From the NCBI GenBank assembly GCA_964618075.1, contig CAZTZO010000043.1, positions 1-7,088 of the forward strand: 7,088 nucleotides of DNA, read 5' to 3'. A model generated the notes under the pieces. That model did not search any database. It saw nothing but the letters and a program-made list of their open reading frames with translations, and had not been told where the DNA came from. Of the stretch, positions 1 to 4,992 are shown piece after piece (positions within the stretch are counted from its first letter, which is position 1; every line of letters begins with the position of its first letter). The translations under genes were made by a program, and so were the position numbers. The stretch comes from CAYTMY01 sp964618075. GTDB lineage: Bacteria; Bacillota; Clostridia; Eubacteriales; Anaerofustaceae.

Positions 1-1
1 C

Positions 2-106
2 GTTGTGCGCTATAACGGCGTTCTGTACGATATAACCCGCGTGGACGTGTTCGAGGGGTATAAAGAGGACTTGACGCTGTATTGCAGCAGACGGGCAAGG
101 CATTAA
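2..106 (+). CDS. Phage head-closure / head-tail joining protein, C-terminal fragment (5' end outside window)
   Basis: The frame is open from the window edge to a TAA at 104-106 and gives the last 34 residues of a protein. The tail contains YNGVLYDITRVDVFEGYKED and then LTLYC, which I recognise as the C-terminal strands of the small head-tail joining (head-closure) proteins of tailed phages of Bacillota. These proteins sit under the portal and adaptor and seal the filled capsid. In phage late operons this gene is normally followed on the same strand by tail-completion and major tail genes. Here the next gene is on the opposite strand and ends at the very next base, so the morphogenesis operon is interrupted or ends here. 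Only the fragment is visible, so the family call rests on a short match from memory. It could be an intact prophage gene or a remnant. Confidence 0.6.
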   Translation, partial: VVRYNGVLYDITRVDVFEGYKEDLTLYCSRRARH

Positions 107-360
107 TTATGAACTTCTCCTTTTTCCCTCTGCATATCCCATTTTATACGCTTCTATTGCACCTTTATGACGTACTGTTCCCGCCTGACTATACGGCAGA
201 AAAGAAAGATCCGTCTTATGCGCAAGACCATTTAACCCGTCTTTAAGTCCATGCTCATACGCACAACCAGCACAAATATGTCTATCGCCACTTTGATTAT
301 CTTGCGAATCGGCAAAGCTGAAAAATCCGGTAAATAACGATGGCTTTTATTAGAATACAT
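107..360 (-). pseudogene. Small CxxC protein, third gene of the restriction-modification cassette, broken by a one-base frameshift
   Basis: A perfect AGGAGGT (367-373) sits 6 bases before an ATG (358-360), but the frame from that ATG reaches a stop at 232-234. A second frame is open from about codon 6 to a stop at 107-109 and reads as a soluble protein: KPSLFTGFFSFADS, a CAGCAYEHG motif, then SFLPYSQAGTVRHKGAIEAY and a basic end KRRSS. One extra A in the four-A run (345-348 on the + strand) would join the start to this frame and give 84 residues. The 254-base span is one short of a whole number of codons. The second frame has no ATG, GTG or TTG of its own near the ribosome binding site. The CxxC could be half of a metal site. 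I do not recognise the family. It may be an inactivated gene, a sequencing error, or a frameshifted product. It lies 31 bases after the endonuclease stop and probably shares its transcript. Confidence 0.55.
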
Positions 361-366
361 AGTCCT

Positions 367-373
367 ACCTCCT
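367..373 (-). promoter_or_regulatory. Strong ribosome binding site of the small CxxC gene
   Basis: AGGAGGT on the - strand, 6 bases before ATG 358-360. It fixes the start of the small gene and shows that a translated gene was intended here, although the frame from that start breaks after about five codons. Confidence 0.75.
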
Positions 374-391
374 AAATGAGTAGTGATATAA

Positions 392-1684
392 TTATTCGTT
401 TATCAAGCCGATAACCCAATTCAGCCACCCTTTAATTGTGGAAGAACGGCGCTCAAAAGTGCTTTCGCTTTCAACTTTGTAAAGGTTAGCAGTTTTCATA
501 ATTTGAACAATGTCGCCCTTTGACGGCATAGTCCCACTACTAAAATACTTGCGTAGTGTGTCGGCAAACGCTTTATGGGATAATATCAAAACGCAATATG
601 CTAATTGACGCTGTTTGAAATTCAAATTGAGTATCTTTTTGCCCGTTTCGCTCAAAGAATATATCGGAGCGCCACTTTCCCGGCATTTTTCAAGCAATCC
701 CAAATAACGCCCCGCATCCGTATAATAGTTTGTTTGTCTTGCGTCAAAGGCGTATTGGTCTGTTACGTCATTACGACTTAATTCTTGACCGTTCAGCAAT
801 TCGCACAAGTTAATAACGCGTTCGAAACTATCCGCTTGCGGAAATGGAACGTCCGGCTCTGTTACAATAAGCGCAGAACTCAATGCTGCTTGTATGTCTG
901 AAATGGTTATTGAGGTATCTTCAACCGCATAATTCTTTTGTTTTACAAGTACCAACGAACTATAATTGTTAGGGTCTTGAAATATATATTCATACAAATG
1001 GTATATGCCGTTAGAGTAGACAAGAAACAACGGTCTTACAGTCTTTGTAACGCGGTTTTGCCATACTCTGTATGGATAATAAAGCTGTCTAACCAAAAAA
1101 TCGTCGGACAAATCGCGCTTTGCTTCAAACAGGGCTAACCCTCGAACGCCTTCATAGGCAGCGTCAATTTCAATTTGTGAATTATTTACTTCAACGCGGC
1201 ACGGGACATTGCTTTTAGAATTCGTTATACTAAAGTCAAATGAGCCGGAACCCATACGCCCCGAAACAGTAGCAAGTAAATCCTCATCTTCCAAGAACTC
1301 CGCAACTATGCCCGACGCAACCGCACAATTCAATGCAATAGCTTCACTGGGAACATTGTTAGAATCCAAACTTTGAATATATGTCGGTAATGATACTCTT
1401 GTAATAGGCGAATTATCAACTTCAAATGCGTGGTATGCTTCGAAGTGTGAAATTACGTAGTCGCCCCTTGTAACAGGTAGTATCGCTAACTGGTTATCAG
1501 CAAACAATTTTGGCAAATTGATTGTGTGGTCAAACTTTGCCATAAGACGCGGTTCTCTGAACTCTTTTATTTGTGTGGCAGAAATGACAAATTGCCCTGC
1601 ATCATCAATTTGATTGAGAATATCGTATTTAGAGAACAGCTTTTCCCATGCTTCATCATTTAGACTTTTTGGCGCATTACTCAT
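392..1684 (-). CDS. Predicted type II restriction endonuclease, PD-(D/E)XK type
   Basis: A 430-residue cytoplasmic protein with no signal peptide or membrane segment. Its role as the nuclease partner of the adjacent adenine methyltransferase is inferred from position and from a plausible catalytic core. Asp174 lies in QIEIDAAYEG, and Glu187 and Lys189 lie in LALFEAKRD, giving the D...ExK arrangement of PD-(D/E)XK nucleases. The following helix, VRQLYYPYRVW (about 198-208), resembles the helix after the ExK strand in these enzymes. Residues about 320-425 are helical and basic and may be a winged-helix DNA-binding domain. The N-terminal 150 residues could hold target recognition; their fold is not recognised. 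The ATG overlaps the methyltransferase stop by 8 bases, so translation is probably coupled, and the methyltransferase comes first so protection can precede cutting. The recognition sequence cannot be read from the protein. The pairing with a D12 methyltransferase is typical of palindromic adenine-methylated sites. Confidence 0.78.
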   Translation of the reverse strand: MSNAPKSLNDEAWEKLFSKYDILNQIDDAGQFVISATQIKEFREPRLMAKFDHTINLPKLFADNQLAILPVTRGDYVISHFEAYHAFEVDNSPITRVSLPTYIQSLDSNNVPSEAIALNCAVASGIVAEFLEDEDLLATVSGRMGSGSFDFSITNSKSNVPCRVEVNNSQIEIDAAYEGVRGLALFEAKRDLSDDFLVRQLYYPYRVWQNRVTKTVRPLFLVYSNGIYHLYEYIFQDPNNYSSLVLVKQKNYAVEDTSITISDIQAALSSALIVTEPDVPFPQADSFERVINLCELLNGQELSRNDVTDQYAFDARQTNYYTDAGRYLGLLEKCRESGAPIYSLSETGKKILNLNFKQRQLAYCVLILSHKAFADTLRKYFSSGTMPSKGDIVQIMKTANLYKVESESTFERRSSTIKGWLNWVIGLINE

Positions 1685-2513
1685 AATTACGCACCACTAC
1701 TTCGTCAACCTCGCCGCGCTTTGTGGAATCAGAATTTATTGCGCGTTTTGCCTGAACTGTAATAACATTATATGCGGCGTATTGCTCACGAATAAAATCT
1801 GTTGCCGAATTGGACAGCATGAATTTTAATCCCCTTGCAGTCAAAGCGTCGCAGCATTCACGAAGTCTTATTTGGTCATCGCGCGAAAATCCACCCTTTG
1901 CGTAACCCGTAAAACTTGCAGTATCAGATACAGGGTCATAGGGCGGGTCAAGGTAAACAAACGCCCCTTTAGGAAGTGTTTCAAAAACTTGCGCATAGTC
2001 AACGGACGATAAATGAACCGTCGCCATATTTAAGTATGAACTTACCGCCCGTAGCGTAGGCGCGTTTACAATATTGGGATTGCGATAATTGCCAAACGGA
2101 GAATTAAATTCACCAGAATTATTCACGCGGAATAAGCCGTTATAGCACGTCTTGTTCAAGTACAGAATACGCGCGGCTTTTTCTATATCGGATAACGAGG
2201 AATACTTTTCGCTATCTCTGTCCCAATCTCTGACCGAATAGAAAAACTCTGCTTCGTTCTTGTACTCCTGTAATGCAGCTATAAGCGTTTCAACATCATT
2301 TTTTATAACGGTATATACACGAATCAATTCACCGTTTATATCATTGACATACGCACAATTCGGCTGTAAACTGAAAAGCATAGCACCTCCACCGACAAAA
2401 GGTTCGCAGTATGCCGTTATCTTTTTCGGCAAAAGGGGCGTTAGCGTATCGAGTAGTTGTCTTTTGCCGCCAACCCATTTAAGAACAGGGGCAACTAACT
2501 TATTCTTTTTCAA
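1677..2513 (-). CDS. DNA adenine-N6 methyltransferase, D12 class (Dam/DpnIIA-like)
   Basis: A 278-residue enzyme that transfers a methyl group from S-adenosylmethionine to N6 of adenine in a specific DNA site, here expected to protect against the neighbouring nuclease. Motifs in order are: PVLKWVGGKRQLL at 9-21 (motif X, typical N-terminus of the D12 family); FVGGGA at 39-44 (motif I, AdoMet binding); VND at 56-58; DPPY at 189-192 (motif IV, catalytic); LSNS at 233-236; and RGEVDEVVVRNY at 266-277 (conserved C-terminus). Length is normal for the family. The start is TTG at 2511-2513, preceded by GAGAGGGGGG about 7 bases upstream. An in-frame TGA just upstream of that site rules out a longer product, and the motif X position fits this start. 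It is the first gene of the cassette and overlaps the endonuclease gene. Dam-like sequence suggests, but does not prove, a target containing GAT. Confidence 0.94.
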   Translation of the reverse strand: MKKNKLVAPVLKWVGGKRQLLDTLTPLLPKKITAYCEPFVGGGAMLFSLQPNCAYVNDINGELIRVYTVIKNDVETLIAALQEYKNEAEFFYSVRDWDRDSEKYSSLSDIEKAARILYLNKTCYNGLFRVNNSGEFNSPFGNYRNPNIVNAPTLRAVSSYLNMATVHLSSVDYAQVFETLPKGAFVYLDPPYDPVSDTASFTGYAKGGFSRDDQIRLRECCDALTARGLKFMLSNSATDFIREQYAAYNVITVQAKRAINSDSTKRGEVDEVVVRNYE

Positions 2514-2555
2514 TTTCTTTCCCCCCTCTCAAATGAGTACAACTATACATATAAT

Positions 2556-2584
2556 ATTATAGCACGAGCAGGCGGAAAATGCAA
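2556..2584 (-). promoter_or_regulatory. Sigma-70 promoter of the restriction-modification operon
   Basis: On the - strand a TATAAT (2556-2561) is preceded by TGC, forming an extended -10. TTGCAT (2579-2584) lies 17 bases upstream as a -35 that matches the consensus only at TTG. Transcription would start near 2549, giving a leader of about 35 bases before the TTG start of the methyltransferase. No separate promoter is evident for the endonuclease. No controller-protein gene is present. Confidence 0.7.
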
Positions 2585-2670
2585 TCAGCCAAATTGTAAC
2601 TTTTCTGTGCTTTCGTTTGTTGTTGTGAAGTATCGTTTAGCCGATTTAAGCGACAGACAAGCAACGAGGC

Positions 2671-2741
2671 ACTATATCAAATGTCATGCTACAACAAGAA
2701 AAACCGCCCGTATGTAGTGTACGGGCGGTTCTTGATATAGT
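2671..2741. repeat. Outer inverted repeat enclosing the terminator
   Basis: ACTATATCAA at 2671-2680 and its exact reverse complement TTGATATAGT at 2732-2741 flank the terminator hairpin. The spacing is asymmetric: 21 bases on the left against 1 base on the right. The arms could form a longer stem at the base of the terminator, or be the ends of a small repeat unit carried as a block. No transposase or target duplication is visible. Confidence 0.6.
2696..2730 (-). terminator. Intrinsic terminator of the DUF1893 / aldo-keto reductase operon
   Basis: An 11-bp perfect GC-rich stem, AACCGCCCGTA at 2702-2712 paired with TACGGGCGGTT at 2720-2730, has a 7-base loop. Read on the - strand it is followed by a run of five T, then CTTGTTG. 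It stops transcripts coming from the reductase before they reach the restriction-modification promoter. The + strand side lacks a T run. Confidence 0.85.
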
Positions 2742-2903
2742 CCTTTTCAAAACACATTTATACTAACGCAGAACGATTTATACCTTCAAAGAACTTTCTC
2801 CTCTATAAATCTGCACCCTGTATCAAAATTATCGGTCTACGCCAGTATTTAAAATGAGAATTTTTAATTGATTTGCGGACAAAAGCTTTTACTCATCGAA
2901 GCA

Positions 2904-4028
2904 TTATTCGAATACCGAAATGGTTTTTTCAAGCTCGTCGCGTATTTGTATGTGCTGAGGACACGCCTCTTCGCACTTGCCGCATTTTATACACTCCGAA
3001 GCGGGATTTCTGTGAGAGGCCTTTGTATTCCACATAAATTTTCCCTTAGCCGACGCCATATTATTATAAAGCGTATATATATTCATTGCTTCGAAAATAC
3101 CGGGTACGGCGATATTATTTTCGCATACCTCCATGCAGTACTTGCAGCCCGTACAGGGTATCGAGTCTAAGCCGGCAAGCTTTTCTGCCGCATTGTTAAG
3201 CGCGTCCGCTTCATCCTTGTTAAGCGGTGAAAACGACTTCATGGTTTTTAAGTTGTCCTCCATTTGCGAGATATCGGACATTCCGCTAAGCACGCAAATA
3301 AGTCCTTCTAGTGACTCTGCAAAGCGTATCGCCCAGGAGGAAGCCGAAACGTCAGGATTCGCTTCTTTAAGAATATCATTCACTTCTTTTGGAGGAGCCG
3401 CCAGCAAACCGCCCTTTACAGGCTCCATTATGATGACAGGTTTATTGTGAGCGCGCGCTACCTTATAGCACTTTTCGGCTTCAATAACGGGGCTGAGCCA
3501 ATCCGCATAATTTATTTGCAGCTGAATAAACTCTGCCTCAGGGTGCTTTGTTAATATTTCTTCGAGCTTATCAGCTTTATCGTGAAAGGAAAAACCAAAA
3601 TGTTTGATCAATCCCTCTGCTTTTCTTTCGGTAACAAAATCCCAGATATCATATTTGTCAAAATATTTTGTTCTCTCGTCTCCCATATTGTGGAGCAGAT
3701 AAAAATCAAAATAGCCGGCGCCCGTTCTTTCTAAAGAAGTATAGAACATTTGCTGCGCTTCCTGTTTGTTCTTTGCTCCCGCCCATGCAGGCAGCTTTGT
3801 GGCAAGGTAGAACTTTTCTCTTGGATATCTCTCGACGAGAACCTTCTTTACCGCCTCCTCTGATTTACCGTTGAGATAGCCGTATGCCGTATCAAAATAA
3901 TTGAAGCCCGCTTTAATAAACATATCTGCCATTTCCATTAGCTGAGGAATGTCTATCTCGTCTGCTTTCATCGGAGGGCGCATCAGCCCGAAGCCGAGTT
4001 TAGGTATGTTTTCTCCCAAATATGTCAT
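2904..4028 (-). CDS. Aldo/keto reductase with C-terminal two-[4Fe-4S] ferredoxin domain
   Basis: A 374-residue cytoplasmic oxidoreductase. Residues 1 to about 265 form the aldo/keto reductase barrel, with catalytic Asp46 and Tyr51 in FDTAYGY, Lys78 in ATKLP and His113 in LLHNM. The GFGLMR N-terminus and the KPVIIMEPVKGG strand (about 196-207) are typical of the ferredoxin-tailed group. The tail has two complete cluster motifs: Cys292, 295, 298, 302 (CxxCxxCxxxC) and Cys346, 349, 352, 356 (CxxCxxCxxxCP). Length is normal for this group. The iron-sulfur tail suggests electron exchange with ferredoxin-type partners in an anaerobe as well as NAD(P)H chemistry; the substrate is unknown. The start ATG has AAGGAG at 4037-4042, 8 bases upstream. 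It is the second gene of a unit with the DUF1893 gene, 19 bases away, and ends in the terminator at 2696-2730. Confidence 0.93.
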   Translation of the reverse strand: MTYLGENIPKLGFGLMRPPMKADEIDIPQLMEMADMFIKAGFNYFDTAYGYLNGKSEEAVKKVLVERYPREKFYLATKLPAWAGAKNKQEAQQMFYTSLERTGAGYFDFYLLHNMGDERTKYFDKYDIWDFVTERKAEGLIKHFGFSFHDKADKLEEILTKHPEAEFIQLQINYADWLSPVIEAEKCYKVARAHNKPVIIMEPVKGGLLAAPPKEVNDILKEANPDVSASSWAIRFAESLEGLICVLSGMSDISQMEDNLKTMKSFSPLNKDEADALNNAAEKLAGLDSIPCTGCKYCMEVCENNIAVPGIFEAMNIYTLYNNMASAKGKFMWNTKASHRNPASECIKCGKCEEACPQHIQIRDELEKTISVFE

Positions 4029-4047
4029 AATATTTTCTCCTTTTATA

Positions 4048-4482
4048 TTATTGCTGTAATTTTCGCATTTCCTCTATTTTCTTTTTTAAAAGCCCGAACG
4101 CCACAATCGGATCCTCTGTATCCTTAAGCGTTTCTTCCATAGGGCAAAGCCCCGTGTCAGTGCGATTTCTTATATACTCTACCGACTGAGAATACTCGTA
4201 GTATATATTATTTTTATTAAGGATATCAATAGCGGACGTGCTTATCACACAGGCGTAAACGCTTGTTATTTTACATAAGACAAACAAAAGCGCGCTCGCT
4301 TTTCCTACTATCTTATCCGCGGCAGAAAAACCGCAGAGATCTTCTTTTTCGTCTATCCAGCCTATAAGCGGGCTAACACCTGTTTTCCTGCTGAAATATA
4401 TTTTTTCACCCTTACACAAAACACAGCTATATCCGTTTTTTACTAATTCTTCCTTTGCCCTTGACAGGTCTTTGTTTTCCGT
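4048..4482 (-). CDS. DUF1893 family protein (deaminase-like fold), probable non-canonical ACG start
   Basis: I recognise the DUF1893 family, whose structurally known member from Thermotoga has a cytidine-deaminase-like fold without an established activity. With a start at 4482 the product has 144 residues. It begins TENKDLSRAKEELVKNGY then SCVLCKG, the family's usual N-terminus. Further on are GVSPLIGW, AADKIVGKA (about 54-62), and TGLCPMEE (about 110-117), the family's signature near the end. The shortest reading, from TTG at 4417-4419, gives 123 residues and would remove the first helix and strand. That TTG lacks a ribosome binding site, whereas a perfect AGGAGG (4491-4496) lies 8 bases before ACG 4480-4482. 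No ATG, GTG or TTG lies in frame between the upstream TAG and 4419. It is the first gene of the unit, 19 bases before the reductase, so a shared redox or stress role is likely but unproved. Confidence 0.85.
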   Translation of the reverse strand, partial: TENKDLSRAKEELVKNGYSCVLCKGEKIYFSRKTGVSPLIGWIDEKEDLCGFSAADKIVGKASALLFVLCKITSVYACVISTSAIDILNKNNIYYEYSQSVEYIRNRTDTGLCPMEETLKDTEDPIVAFGLLKKKIEEMRKLQQ

Positions 4483-4490
4483 AACCGTAT

Positions 4491-4496
4491 CCTCCT
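4491..4496 (-). promoter_or_regulatory. Ribosome binding site that places the DUF1893 start upstream
   Basis: A perfect AGGAGG on the - strand, directly after in-frame stop codons. In-frame codons after it read GAT-ACG-GTT-ACG-GAA. The second ACG (4480-4482) is at the usual 8-base distance; the first (4486-4488) is only 2 bases away. The next near-cognate codon, CTG at 4465-4467, is too far. Confidence 0.7.
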
Positions 4497-4521
4497 ATTA
4501 TGTAAAAAATGCATTATGAAA

Positions 4522-4553
4522 ATTATACATCTAAAGAGTAAACTCTAAGTCAA
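4522..4553 (-). promoter_or_regulatory. MerR-family-type promoter with operator dyad for the DUF1893 / reductase operon
   Basis: On the - strand TTGACT (4548-4553) and a perfect TATAAT (4522-4527) are separated by 20 bases, longer than the normal 17. An inverted repeat AGAGT-2-ACTCT (4535-4546) lies inside this spacer. A long spacer carrying the operator is the hallmark of promoters that MerR-family regulators activate by distorting DNA. The CTTGACTTAGAGT start of this site resembles the operators of the AdhR/NmlR-like aldehyde and electrophile-stress branch, as I recall them. The predicted transcript starts near 4515 and gives a leader of about 33 bases to the ACG start. The regulator gene is not in the window. 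Confidence 0.65.
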
Positions 4554-4879
4554 GAATGCTCGTTTAACCTTCTTTTATTTCCGTTTCTGTCCATAATAAA
4601 ATATTATATCATAAAACACTAAGGGCAAAGTGTTCTTTCGTTTTTTTCCTTTAAGCTAAAACGCAGCCCTCAAGCGAATAAAACAGAATTTTATCTTAAA
4701 GAAACATTGGATTATAAACTTTAAATCAGCGTTATAGCTCCATTTTTATTCTTAAAACACCTCTTGCCGAAAAAAAATACGCTCTTGATTTTTAAGCTAT
4801 GCAGTAGAAAAAAACCGGAATTTTTCGTATATCGCATTTAACCAAGACGTTACAGCAAACATTTTTTTTATTTTTTCTC

Positions 4880-4908
4880 TTGACAAAGATAGCTTTCAGG
4901 TGTAGAAT
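4880..4908 (+). promoter_or_regulatory. Sigma-70 promoter of amt
   Basis: A perfect TTGACA (4880-4885), a 17-base spacer and TAGAAT (4903-4908, five of six consensus bases). Transcription would begin about 4914-4916, just before the attenuator, so the leader to the ATG is about 78 bases. A strong constitutive promoter fits control at the level of termination. No sigma-54 -24/-12 element is seen. Confidence 0.82.
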
Positions 4909-4914
4909 GCAGAG

Positions 4915-4966
4915 CAATAAAGACAAAGGCGTCTTGGGAATTGTTCCCGAGGCGCCTTTTCTTTTT
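4915..4966 (+). promoter_or_regulatory. Transcription attenuator in the amt leader, possible ANTAR target
   Basis: Two exclusive structures can form. The terminator pairs 4925-4940 with 4944-4959 (16 pairs, two of them G-T wobbles, 3-base loop) and runs into TTTTCTTTTT at 4957-4966. The alternative is a small hairpin, AAGAC 4920-4924 with GTCTT 4931-4935, whose six-base loop AAAGGC is also the start of the terminator stem, so forming it blocks termination. A six-base loop with A at position 1 and G at position 4, overlapping a terminator, is what ANTAR-domain antiterminators bind in leaders of nitrogen genes of Clostridia. The usual second upstream hairpin does not fit between the predicted transcript start and 4920, so the ANTAR link is tentative while the terminator itself is solid. 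The ribosome binding site GGAGG (4979-4983) follows. Confidence 0.75.
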
Positions 4967-4992
4967 AATTTATTTTACGGAGGATTAAGAAA

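Larger units (their letters stand above)
2514..2903. other. 390-base gap between the methyltransferase and the aldo/keto reductase
   Basis: It holds the restriction-modification promoter near 2556-2584, the terminator at 2696-2730, and an outer inverted repeat at 2671-2741. Bases 2742-2903 are AT-rich and I see no gene or structure there. The gap is the likely border between the accessory cassette and the redox operon. No insertion sequence or integrase remnant is visible. Confidence 0.6.
4483..4992. other. 510-base divergent intergenic region
   Basis: This region separates the leftward DUF1893 unit from the rightward amt gene. It holds the MerR-type promoter (4522-4553), then about 320 AT-rich bases (4554-4879) in which I see no gene, convincing hairpin or repeat, then the amt promoter, attenuator and ribosome binding site. 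The long quiet stretch could carry binding sites for nitrogen regulators, but no recognisable dyad stands out. Confidence 0.6.

Noticed and set aside
232..360. A 42-residue frame from the ATG at 358-360, with a hydrophobic stretch IDIFVLVVRM, as a small membrane peptide.
   Set aside because: It is the direct reading from the ribosome binding site, but the overlapping frame is open much longer, ends exactly at the cassette border and has a CxxC protein-like composition. The direct peptide looks like a frameshift product. It cannot be fully excluded.
938..1138. A 66-codon + strand open frame antisense to the endonuclease.
   Set aside because: It has no ribosome binding site and no recognisable features. 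It is explained by the reverse reading of the nuclease gene.
2649..2690. A 13-codon - strand leader-peptide-like frame (MTFDIVPRCLSVA) ahead of the methyltransferase promoter.
   Set aside because: It lies upstream of the predicted transcript start of the methyltransferase and has no ribosome binding site.
2624..2716. A 30-codon + strand frame beginning at a GTG and ending at the terminator loop (…ATRHYIKCHATTRKTARM).
   Set aside because: It has no ribosome binding site, and half of it lies in the terminator and inverted repeat. It is probably fortuitous or the decayed tail of an element gene.
4615..4634. A hairpin AACACT-8-AGTGTT followed by a T-rich stretch on the + strand.
   Set aside because: The stem is only 6 weak pairs, no + strand gene precedes it, and the T run is interrupted. 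It is not a convincing terminator.
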